Shown here in pieces: positions 45,965 to 55,999 of a stretch of 64,000 nucleotides of DNA (the first letter of the stretch is position 1; each line of letters starts with the position of its first letter). This DNA is from Lumbricus terrestris (lineage: Eukaryota > Annelida > Clitellata > Crassiclitellata > Lumbricidae): NCBI GenBank assembly GCA_949752735.1, contig OX457040.1, forward strand, positions 2,930,355 through 2,994,354, written 5' to 3'. The translations under genes were made by a program, and so were the position numbers. The notes beneath the pieces were generated by a model. The model saw nothing but the letters and a program-made list of their open reading frames with translations, was not told the origin of the DNA and did no database searches.

Positions 45965-46805
45965 TATTAACTGTCACGTCGTTCTAATATAATATATGGG
46001 GATAATGTTATAGGGGTGTCTAAATGCCCTGCGAATGTTTTACCCACGCTTTATTCGTCATGCCCTCTATTACATAACACTAGACTATGATAATAATATT
46101 ATACCAGGCAAGTTGTGTAAGTTAAAAGTCGAACCCTGTTCTTAAATCGAGCAATGAAAGTGATCAAAAATGAAAGGATATAATTATGTTAGATGAAAGA
46201 TAAAGTCGGGCTGTTGTTCTGGAAGCTACATTTTGAATGGAATGTGACGAGAAGATATTAACAAAAGGAAATTGCAGTAATCAAGGCCAATCTAGAGGGA
46301 TAAAAAGCGCTTTCCAGAATCGGTCGATTGGTGGTTAGTGACCTTTATTAGTTTATGGACATTGTTTCCTTACCTGGAGGATGTGTGTCGCCCTCCTCCT
46401 TTACTTCAGATGTTGACTGACACTTTGGCAGGTAGCCTTATAGGGAGGTAAACGGTAATTGGATGCAGAGTTTAACGACATAATTATGCCATCAAAATCC
46501 GTTGAAGTCTTTTTAGTTTCTTTACGCAGCTTTCTACATGCCATAATGAACCAAAATGCTATCAAAACGGAGACTGTGTGAAGCTCTGATTTTGTCGATA
46601 ACCGATTATAAAACGAATGTGGCGTCGTACCCTTATATATCTCATGACATCGTTATCTGGGTGTTTAAGTGTTCCACCACTTTGTCAACCGCGTTAGTAT
46701 TTTTATTATTAGTTTATAATTCAACAGTTCAACGACAACAAAGCAACAAAGGTTCTTCTTATTTCAGTTTCTTTATTTTCTCCCATTTCTTTTGTTTCCC
46801 CGTAT
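45965..46805. other. Unassigned DNA
   Basis: No gene seen. A degenerate SINE-2 (TCGCCCTCCTCCTTTACTTC) is present near 46388-46440. The remainder is AT-rich and unassigned. Confidence 0.5.
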
Positions 46806-46807
46806 AT

Positions 46808-47395
46808 TCATTCATTAAATGCATTTATATAGCGCCTCTTCGTGGGGACTGCTCAGAGGCGCTCCCAACCTCAGCGCGGATAATTAAAACTGTCTTAATA
46901 TGAGAGAGAGGAAAGCCTGAGAAGGATTATTAGAAAGGGAGCGGAGTATCAGAGGAAGACCATTCCAGGTTGAGGGTCCTACCACCGAGAAAGCACGGTT
47001 CTGCATAGTGGAAGTATGAGCAAAAGGAACTGAGAGCAGAATTTGCTCAGTCGAAAGAAGGGAGCGGAAATGGTGAGAACTAAAGGTAGGGCTACAGAGC
47101 TCACAAAGGTAAGCAGGAGCAAGGCCTATTGCATACAGCGCCAGACTAGAGTAGGGAGCCAATACATTATTTGCTGCTTGAGTGGAAGCCAGTGGAGAAC
47201 GTCACGCATATAGCTGGAGATGTGGCTAAATTTAAATATGCGGTCAATAAGGCGGGCTGCAGAGCGCAGGACACGATCAAGGCAACTCAAACGGGCGATT
47301 GATAGGGCAGCATAGAGACAGCAGCAACAGTAGTCAAGTCTGGTGGTGATGAAAGAATTACACTTCAAATCCAGAAATGGGTTCTGTCCAACACG
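46808..47395 (-). pseudogene. LINE (L2-like) 3' copy
   Basis: The minus strand shows 'FITTRLDYC', 'CLDRVLRSAARLIDRIFKF', 'VLHWLPLKQQIMYWL', a shift, 'LAPAYLCELC', 'LSVPFAHTSTMQNRAFSVVG' and 'STWNGLPLILR', ending near 46884. Then come the 3' stem-loop AGCGCCTCT / AGAGGCGCT (46831-46839 / 46855-46863) and TATATAAATGCATTTAATG with a short ATTC-type tail. Same subfamily as 15.0 kb. 5'-truncated, with at least one frameshift and a Cys expansion near the LDYC motif. Confidence 0.88.
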
Positions 47396-47713
47396 GTAGA
47401 AATTCTCGTGTTTAGCTTCAGCTTGTGGTCGCCAGGATCGTTGACGTCGCCCTCCTTCTTAATTTAGCTAGGGTCTGGCACGACTGAACCAAGCATTCGC
47501 ATTTCAATGATTGGCGGATTGATGGATTGATCCAGAATTTAGCGGCGAAATTCAATGCAAAGTGTCAGGCACTATTAATCTAATATGAATAGTTGGTTCG
47601 AAATTTATGATTATTATTGTGTAACGTGATTTTCTATTAAAGGTGTCTGTTCGAGCTTTTGGCGAAATTAGACAATGTCATAGTCGTGCATCTTACGGCC
47701 ATCAACCTATTAC

Positions 47714-47962
47714 AACGTTGCCACTTCTTGGTTATTTCCCCACAAGATCTTGGTTTTTTCGATCCGAACTTGGGAAATGGTTTTTTTTTCGGTAAGAACG
47801 TGGACAATTTATAAAGATTTGTGCCGGATGACTAAACAAAAGGTCATCAGAAATTTTGCACGGGAAATTTTGAACATTTTCGAAATATTTTGCTGAATTT
47901 GGGTTTACTTGGGTTTTATGCCCCTTCAACTTGGGTTTTACATTTTTTTAGAGTGGCAACGT
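47714..47962. mobile_element. Possible MITE with AACGTTGCCACT ends
   Basis: AACGTTGCCACTTCTT at the left and its near inverse AGTGGCAACGTT at the right bound about 250 bp. A GGATGACTAAACAAAAGGTC module lies inside. No convincing TSD. Confidence 0.5.
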
Positions 47963-48140
47963 TAGCCTGTTCGTATGCCAAGCACGAGAAAATGGATCAA
48001 AGTGGTTAACATAGGCCTATCGCCTCCTCCATTCCCCTCCAACTCCTATTTTTCAATTTCCTCTTCATCATCAACCTCTTCTACTTCTTTGCCTTTTCGT
48101 CCTCTTCATTATCTTCATCATTTTCGGCATCCTCCTCCTG

Positions 48141-48163
48141 CTCATCATCATCATTATCATCAT

Positions 48164-48232
<69 letters not shown>

Positions 48233-48247
48233 TATCATCATCATCAG
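48141..48247. repeat. (TCA)n microsatellite
   Basis: About 100 bp of CAT/TCA repeat. The poly-His open frame 47975-48310 is produced by it and is not a gene. Confidence 0.95.
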
Positions 48248-48404
48248 GATCTATTGGCCGAATACCCGTTACATAATGTCGACATCAACTGTAACAGATA
48301 TAAAATGTAAAATGTAACAGATATAAAATGCGTGAATTTAACACCTTTATTAAGCGGTATCATAGCGCCATAATAAACACAGAATGCAAAAAGCTGCTAA
48401 TAAG

Positions 48405-48521
48405 CTGATAAAAACCTTCGAAAGAAGAAAGCTCTTAAGTGTTGTAATAATATGCCGAGCAAATTTCTGTCCAGCGTAACGGCCTTTGTTCTCATAGACC
48501 CTGGTCAAATCGGATCCATCC
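48405..48521 (+). mobile_element. SINE-1 with 14-bp TSD
   Basis: TSD AAGCTGCTAATAAG at 48391-48404 and 48522-48535. 117-bp body with the family core and GGATCCATCC end. Confidence 0.93.
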
Positions 48522-48539
48522 AAGCTGCTAATAAGTTTC

Positions 48540-49200
48540 ATTAAGTATTATAAGGCTCTTCAATCTGTTTACAGTTGACTCGCTGTATTTCATTTGTCGT
48601 GAACTCGTGATTGTCATCGTAATCAGTTACTTCTATAGCGTCCACATCTAATGAACAGGGTATCATCCGATGGCACTCCAGAAACAAAAACGTATTCAGG
48701 TCAGATATCGAGATATCTGTCCAGTACTGCCACAAGAGAAGTATCGTGTATGCTTATGGTGTTCATTCCAGTATTAGCGAGTTCTCTTTTCAACGACAGT
48801 CTGAAGTCTAGGACAATTAAAATGGCGTTGGTTACGGTCCTCGTAGCCACAAGATGTCGCTAAACCGATGAACTATTTTCTCTTCATTAGGACCAAGCGG
48901 CACTGATTATCCTATATACGATTTAGCCTAGCTATACAGCAGTCAATTATAGCTTTCGTGAATTCGAGACATTTTTTGACAGATATTGATATAACTTTGA
49001 AGATATTTTGGTTGCTGCTTGTTCATCGTTGCTACCTACTTAAATTTAGTGAAATTTCAAATTGGGTTCCCTGGCAGCGGAGCATTGTTGCTCCTTTAGG
49101 GATGACCCTTTGACACCGAGAAGAAAGCTTGCGGGTAGACACTGTGTTTGTTTGTTTGTTTATTTTTATTTCTGTAAAACTGCTTTAATCTATTGATGCT
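48540..49200. other. Unassigned DNA
   Basis: No gene seen. Contains CCACAAGATGTCGCTAAAC at 48847, a clear copy of the dispersed motif. Confidence 0.5.
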
Positions 49201-49204
49201 GTGA

Positions 49205-49264
49205 TGCTCTGTTGATATTGGTGTCAATAAAATGTCTTGAGTTGAGTTGAGTTGAGTTGAGTTG
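49205..49264 (+). mobile_element. Retroposon 3' end with (TTGAG)n tail
   Basis: GTCAATAAAATGTC followed by five TTGAG units looks like a LINE/SINE 3' terminus. The body was not identified. Confidence 0.4.
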
Positions 49265-49430
49265 AATTCAAATAGTTAATTATCAATAGAATTTGGCAAC
49301 TACTACAAATTATACTGTCATTATGGCTATTCCAATTGGTTACGCGCTCTCTGATGTCAATATTTTGCTGCTTCAAATCTGTTTGCAGCCTCAAAAGTTT
49401 GTGTTCTATTCATTTTTATGGCCGTAAAAA

Positions 49431-49481
49431 CTCATTTTGTTTCGTCTAAATAATATTATTATTTAGACGAAACAAAATGAG
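49431..49481. repeat. Perfect hairpin, 24-bp stem, 3-nt loop
   Basis: Arms 49431-49454 and 49458-49481 are exact inverse complements (CTCATTTTGTTTCGTC... and the inverse). A second imperfect hairpin lies at about 49504-49535 (ATCTCGTGCTAATA and TTATTAGCAAGAGAT). Origin unknown. Confidence 0.95.
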
Positions 49482-50289
49482 ACTCCATGACGGAGCGTAA
49501 AATAAATCTCGTGCTAATATTATTAGCAAGAGATTGATTTGTTTACGTTCCTTCATGCTTTCTGACTTATTATAGCGGACAGAAATTTGTTTGGCGTATT
49601 ACAGCACTCAAGAGCTTATTTTTATATTATTATTTTTTTGCAGCACATTAAAAGCACTTATGGTAATTATAATGACTATGAAGCGGAATTAAGCACTGTA
49701 TGAGGATGTTTGACCGTATATAAAGGTGTATTAATTGACCCCGAACCATAGGCGCAACCACGTCCTAAAAGTTGGGGGGGGCCAGCGAACAAAAGAAATT
49801 TTTTAGTAGAAGTAATAATAGCGAGCGCGAAGCGCGCGAAACTGCGATTGCCGAAGGCAAGAAGCTCCAAACGATTATGGGGTATGGGGGAGCGTCGTAA
49901 GCTCCCCCATCGGGGTCTGAGGCGGAGCCCCAGAAACCGAAGCAATTTTGAGCATTTGATGCCAAACCGAGTGCATTTAGTTTCTAGTTTACCTGAAATT
50001 TTGCAACGATGATATCGGAATAAAAGTACCTAAACTATCTCGATCTGTGAAAGTCTAAATCTAAATCAGTCAATCAATCTCTTAATGAGCCATATAGTAA
50101 TTGACTGTATTGACATCAGACATTGCTTGGCGATATGCCCCCAAACTTCGAAAAATTTCGATTTTCAGCACTACAATGGTAGCATTTCAGGTAGTCATAT
50201 TAACACATTTCCTCGTCATTTTAGTGCTTATAGTCTTTGTTTACGACTTCAAAAGTGCCCTCCCCAATGTCGAAATGCTATGAATTGAT

Positions 50290-51790
50290 TATTGTTTAGT
50301 AAAGTTAAAAGAGGTGTGTAAGAGACATCTATAATTGGAATTCTCTGTTAAAAAAAATTATAGTTAACTTGTTTGATGAAAAAAGTTTAGTAAAGTTAAA
50401 AGAGGTGTGTAAGAGACATTTCTAATTGGAATTCTCTGTTAAAAAAATAGTTAATTTGTTTGACGATAATAGCTTAGTAAAGTTAAAAGAGCTGTGTAAG
50501 AGACATCTCTAATTGGAATTCTCTGTTAAAAAAATTGGAATCTTCAATCTGTTTAGAAATAATAGCTAACTTGTCTGATGATATAAGTTTAGTAAAATTA
50601 AAAGATGTGTGTAAGAGACATCTCCAATTGGAATTCTCAGTTTAAAGCAATAATAATAGTTAACTTGTTTGATGATAATAGTTTAGTAAAGTTTAAAGAG
50701 GTGTGTAAAAACATCTACAATTGGAATTCTCTGTTAAAAAATAAAAGTTAACTTGTCTGAAGATATAAGTTTTGTAAAATTAAAAGATGTGTGTAAGAGA
50801 CATCTCCAATTGGAATTCTCAGTTTAAAACAATAATAATAGTTAACTTGTTTGATGATATTAGTTTAGTAAAGTTAAAAGAGGTGTATAAGAAACATCCC
50901 CATTTGGAATTCTCAGTTTAAAACAATAATAACAGTTAACTTGTCTGATGATATAAGTTTAGTAAAATTAAAAGATGTGTGTAAGAGACATCTCCAATTG
51001 GAATTCTCAGTTTAAAACAATAATAATAGTCAACTTGTTTGATGATAAAAGTTTAGTAAAGTTAAAAGAGGTGTTTAAGAAACATCTACAATTGGAATTC
51101 TCTGTTAAAAAATAAAAGTTAACTTGTCTAATGATATAAGCTTAGTAAAGTTAAAAGATGTGTGTAAGAGACATCTCCATTTGGAAGTCTCAGTTTAAAA
51201 CAATGATAATAGTTAACTTGTTTGATGATAATATTTTAGTAAAATTAAAAGATGTGTGTAAGAGACATCTCCAATTGGAATTCTCAGTTTAAAACAATAA
51301 TAATACTTAACTTGTTTGATGATAATATTTTAGTAAAATTAAAAGATGCGTGTAAGAGACATCTCCAATTGTAATTCTCAGTTTAAAACAATAATAATAG
51401 TTAACTTGTTTGATGATAATAGTTTAGTAAAGTTAAAAGAGGTGTGTAAGAGACATCCAATTGGAATTCTCTGCTAAAATAATAGTTAATTTGTTTGATG
51501 ATAATAGTTTAGTAAAGTTAAAAGAGGTGTGTAAGAGACATCTCCAATTGGAATTCTTTGTTTTAAAAATAATAGTTAACTCGCTTTATGATAATAGTTT
51601 AGTAAAGTTGAAAGAGGTGTGTAAGAGACATCCAATTGGAATTCTCTGCTAAAAAATAATAGTTAATTTGTTTGATGATAATAGTGTAGTAAAGTTAAAA
51701 GAGGTGTGTAAGAGACATCTCCAATTGAAATTCTTTGTTTAAAAAAATAATACTTAACTTGTTTGATGATAATAGTTTACTAATTATATT
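50290..51790. repeat. Minisatellite of element A (~87-bp unit, about 17 copies)
   Basis: Unit includes TTTAGTAAAGTTAAAAGAGG, TGTGTAAGAGACATCTCC, AATTGGAATTCTCTG and TTAACTTGTTTGATGATAAT. Spacing varies from about 84 to 105 bp through indels. It is shared with the array at 60205-61195. Confidence 0.94.
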
Positions 51791-52271
51791 ATATTAACTT
51801 GGGATTTTAAATCGTACGTTTTTATTACCTATTGCTAATCCGTTGTATAATAACTATGTTCTAAGTCCCATTGTTCGTTTTCAAGAGATTAGTAATAAAC
51901 AAAATACTTACATACTAACTTACTTACTTTCCATATTATTCCCAATGTCCAACTGGAGGTTGATTCTAGCCTGAAGGAAACCTTTAGGGAATGTAGCAGA
52001 AGCCCGATTATGACGTTGTGGCGTTATTTATTATAATTAATCAGAAGTTTAACGACATCTTATAGCTACAAAGGCTGTACAGTTGACGTCTTTAAAGATT
52101 TTTAACAGTGCATTCCACTTTTTTCTCCTCGCATTTTTTAAGTAGTAAGATTCATATATCATTCTTTATACACGCAAACAGCATAATTTTGCTCAGTTGT
52201 TTCAAGCAATTGACATTTAGAACACAGGCCTGTTGTGCTTTTACCTAACACTTTCAGCCAAGTGTTATTAA

Positions 52272-53121
52272 CCCTCGGTGGCACCCCTTTTTGAAAAACA
52301 CGTATCAGTACCCCTGGGGGTCAAAAGGACCCCCACTATTTTAAGCATGTTTTGAGTATAATATTTCCAATGAAACAACTAATGCACAATATCAACATAG
52401 TAGATATAATATCTGGAGTCATAGCATCCAAATTATAATATATCATAAGAAGATATAGGTCTGTGTTTCGTATCAATCTTCTTGACAAGGAAGCGTGTTC
52501 GAAAATATTCAATTAGTCGTCCTTGCATGTGTCGCACACGAATGATTTCGCTGCATGATTTCCGCAAACGAACTGCTGACACTTACTGCATCTATAATTC
52601 ACTTTAGTGTCTTTCACTCTGGGACACACATGACACCTTCCTCTCTTCTTGCTGGCGTCTGGTGCGGGTCTCTCAGCCTCAGGAATTCCCAGCGCAAGAA
52701 AGCAACGCTTCATAGTCCGTGTCATCATCGTCACGAGCATCTCCAGCTATGTCTATATCTTCATCTGACGGCTGTACATTTTGTACTTCCAACTCATCTT
52801 CCTCATCACTTGATGGATCTGAACCATCACTCAAGTCAGATAGGCTTCGTCGTTTTCATTGAATCATTGTCTAACCACTCATTAATATGTTTCATCACCG
52901 CGCTATGCGAATAGGTCGCAATGTTTGCACTACTATTTGTTGATCAAACACCAACACTGGCTCCCTGCTTCAAGAATGACCTACTAAATTGAATGAATCT
53001 GTTGAGCAGAAACATAGAATCAATGTCTTAAAAGTTAATACGCATGCATTGCATAGTTGAGGAAATATATATAAGAAATATAGGTGGGGGTCAAAAATAC
53101 CCCCAGGGGTACTTCAGAGGG
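52272..53121. mobile_element. Internally deleted piggyBac element (850 bp)
   Basis: TTAA at 52268-52271 and 53122-53125. Ends CCCTCGGTGGCACC and inverted CCCTCTGAAGTACCCC. Subterminal GGGGGTC...GACCCCC palindromes. It carries the two ends of a transposase gene (52513-52880, minus) with the catalytic part missing. Confidence 0.93.
52513..52880 (-). pseudogene. piggyBac transposase remnant: acidic N-terminus plus cysteine-rich C-terminus
   Basis: The minus strand from about 52850 encodes an acidic stretch (SSDEEDELEVQNVQ, DEDIDIAG) of the kind found at the N-terminus of piggyBac transposases. It runs straight into a second frame (52740-52513) with 'GRCHVCPRVK', 'YRCSKCQQFVCGNH' and 'FVCDTC' before a stop. 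C-x2-C ... C-x2-C-x4-C-x2-H ... C-x2-C is the piggyBac C-terminal zinc-binding domain, which binds the element's ends. The DDD catalytic core (~400 residues) is absent, deleted between the two parts near 52690-52710, with a frame change. Inactive as a transposase. Confidence 0.88.
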
Positions 53122-53436
53122 TTAAGGACATGCCACATCCTAAGTCGGGTAATTTGAACTTCTTTTTTCCTGATGGAGTTCATTAATGTTATATCAGTTG
53201 TGACGTTGGGTGTTGGCAATATTTTTAAAATAACCGGTAATACGTTAAAAGAGGTATCTTATCCACACAGTATAATGTTCGCAAACTATTCAACGTGGGA
53301 CTAAATAACTATTGGTTAGAGCCTGGATGGCCCGGGAATTCATATCATTAGAAATGATTATGAACTTCATATGCTAAAGTTTTCTTTATCTAGAACTCTA
53401 CTGACGTGTGTGTGTACATGCCCTAACGAATAAACG

Positions 53437-53529
53437 TTGGGGGGGGGGGGACAAATGCATGGGCCGTCCCCCCAACGCCTTCATTGGGTGGAGACCGTCC
53501 CCCCTGTCCCCCCCTAAGTCTCCGCCCGT
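53437..53529. mobile_element. Nested right terminus of the 59973-62759 element type
   Basis: GACAAATGCATGGGCCGTCC, the C-runs and CTCCGCCCGTG correspond to 62680-62759. The sequence 53170-53436 is likewise paralogous to 62420-62670. No matching left terminus was found inside element A. Confidence 0.8.
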
Positions 53530-54457
53530 GGTTTCACGTGCTATCTGTGTGAGACGCCAGCACTGTCGAGTTAAGATGTTGGCCTACAGGCAGGATTAAA
53601 ACACTCTTGATTCAGCCTTAATGCTGAGAAGCTACGTTCTTAATATGCCAGTCTATATTGAAATGGCTATTAGCAGTAGTCGGTTGCAAAAGTCCCAAGC
53701 CTCTCGTCGAAAGTTGGAGGGGACCACTCGTCGAAAGTTGGGGAGGGGACCATTCGCCGAAATTTGGGGGGACCGTCCCAAGGCTCCAAAAAGTTGGGGG
53801 GGACGCGTCCCGTGGGTTCCATAGGGTGGTTGCGCCTATGCCCCGAACCAAATAAGGTGGTTGCGCCTATGCTTGTCACGGTGTGTGTGTCATAGACAGT
53901 GTCAAATGTACTTGTCTGTCATTCTTATGATATTGAATATCAGTGAGAATCTGTTTTGAATGTATCTTTCTAATGCTTTGAGTTATTTCTGTTCATTAAT
54001 TTCCGAATGAATGAATTATATAATATTCTGCATTGTTGTTAACGGCTTTTTGTGTCACAAGACGATTCCACTAACTTCAATAAAAAGAAAACTCGATAAA
54101 GGCGAGGACAATGATCTCTTTATTTATCACACGAGTCGTTATAACTGAAACAACGCGGCTGCTTTATTTTTGCATTTCGGAATATCATACAACGAAACAA
54201 ATTACTCGAAGTGTTTTGAACGAAGAATGACAACAACTTCTGAAAAACAAAAAAGTTTAAATAATAATGCTTTATCACGAGACAAATATAAAATGCCTGC
54301 AATAAGAAGCCTATCGAAGTCTGATGCCAAATGCTCCAGATATTCTTATTTAAGTTCTTCATCTCTCCCTCTTTTGACTTTATGTTCTATGTCTTTCTTA
54401 TAAATTATATGCAGTTACCCGTCACATCCAACTACATTGTACTTGCTCGCTCGTATG

Positions 54458-55986
54458 CAGTGTTTAATCTAGACGTCTCTGGGGGGGGGGGAAAGTTCCC
54501 CCCCAGGATTGACATTTCCCCCCCCCCAGAAAAAATTGACGAAATGATATTGGTTTTTAGACACTGCTTTCGTCATTGTTTTACATGAAGTGTTATAATA
54601 TATCGTGATATTATTTATTATTATATGATTATAATGACATTATTTTACTACTATAATATATGATATCATGTTAAGATAACCCCTTAAAATGCTGCCATTG
54701 CAATGTGGAAATCCAAAAATTTTCTGATGGGTCACTGAAAAGGTACAGCTATTTGTTTAGATGATCCCTTAAAATGCTGCAATTGTAATGTGGAAATTCA
54801 AAAATTTTCTAATGTGTCACTGAAACAGTACAGCTATTTTGTTAAGATGACCCCTTAAAATGCTGCCATTGCAATGTGGAAATCCAAAAAGTTTCTAATG
54901 GGTCACTGAAACAGTACAGCTATTTTGTTAAGATGACCCCTTAAAATGCTGCCATTGCTATGTGGAAATCCAAAAAGTTTCTGATGGGTCACTGAAAAAG
55001 TACAGCTATTTTGTTAAGACGGCACCTTAAAATGCTGCCATTGTAATGTGGAAATTCAGAAAGTTTCTTATGGGTCACTGAAACAGTACAGCTATTTTGT
55101 TAAGATGACCCCTTAAAATGCTGCCATTGTAATGTGGAAATTCAAAAATTTTCTGATGGGTCACTGAAACAGTACAGCTATTTTGTTAAGATGACCCCTT
55201 AAAATGCTGCCATTGCAATGTGGAAATCCAAAAAGTTTCTAATGGGTCACTGAAAAAGTACAGCTATTTTGTTAAGACGACACCTTAGAATGCTGCCATT
55301 GTAATGTGGAAATTCAGAAAGTTTCTAATGGGTCACTGAAACAGTACAGCTATTTTGTTAAGATGACCCCTTAAAATGCTGTAATTGCAATGTGGAAATC
55401 CAAAGATTTTCTAATGGGTCACTGAAACAGTACAGCTATTTTGTTAAGACGACACCTTAAAATGATGCCATTGTAATGTGGAAATTCAAAAAGTTTCTAA
55501 TGGGTCACTGAAACAGTACAGCTATTTTGTTAAGATGACACCTTAAAATGCTGCCATTGCAATATGAAAATTCAAAAAATTTTCTAATGGGTCACTGAAA
55601 CAGTACAGCTATTTTGTTAAGACGGCACCTTAAAATGCTGCCATTGTAATGTGGAAATTCAGAAAGTTTCTTATGGGTCACTGAAAAAGTACAGCTATTT
55701 TGTTAAGATGACCCCTTAAAATGCTGCCATTGCAATGTGGAAATCCAAAATTTTTCTGATTGGTCACTGAAAATGTACAGCTATTTTATTAAGACGACAC
55801 CTTAAAATGCTGCCATTGCAATGTGGAAATTCAACAAGTTTCTGATGGGGAGGGGCGCATCCCCCTCCCTATACCCTTCCCCGTCTCAGTGCTACGTGCA
55901 TCACGCGCGTCCTTCGGACATTCAAATGTCTCCCCCCCAGAAACCACAATTCCCCCCCGAGAGGAGGGGGACTAGATTAAACACTG
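54458..55986. mobile_element. DNA transposon J (1.5 kb) consisting mainly of a minisatellite
   Basis: TIR CAGTGTTTAATCTAG at both ends. TSD GCTCGTATG (9 bp, or 8 bp plus one shared base) at 54449-54457 and 55987-55995. G/C-run subterminal sequence on both sides. The centre is 14 units of an 86-bp repeat. hAT-like by TIR style; no coding sequence. Confidence 0.88.
54685..55850. repeat. Minisatellite of element J (86-bp unit, 14 copies)
   Basis: Very regular: TTAAAATGCTGCCATTGCAA, TGTGGAAATCCAAAAAGTTT, CTAATGGGTCACTGAAACAG, TACAGCTATTTTGTTAAGAT. Its reverse complement is the monomer seen singly or doubly in elements K, A and B. Confidence 0.96.
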
Positions 55987-55999
55987 GCTCGTATGCACA

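Larger units (their letters stand above)
49747..53840. mobile_element. hAT-like composite transposon A (4.1 kb)
   Basis: Inverted ends CATAGGCGCAACCAC. Perfect 8-bp TSD CCCCGAAC at 49739-49746 and 53841-53848. The paralog at 24560 gives the unoccupied target. Inside, in order: a G-rich end with GCGAGCGCGAAGCGCGCG, one copy of the shared monomer (~50160), an ~87-bp-unit array, a deleted piggyBac (52272-53121), and a right end of the 59973-62759 element type (53437-53529). The latter suggests that two related hAT elements are merged. No transposase gene. Confidence 0.88.

Noticed and set aside
47975..48310. Poly-histidine protein
   Set aside because: Encoded by the (TCA)n microsatellite with no flanking conserved sequence.
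49431..49481. MicroRNA precursor
   Set aside because: Loop of 3 nt and a perfect 24-bp stem do not resemble an animal pre-miRNA; kept only as a hairpin.
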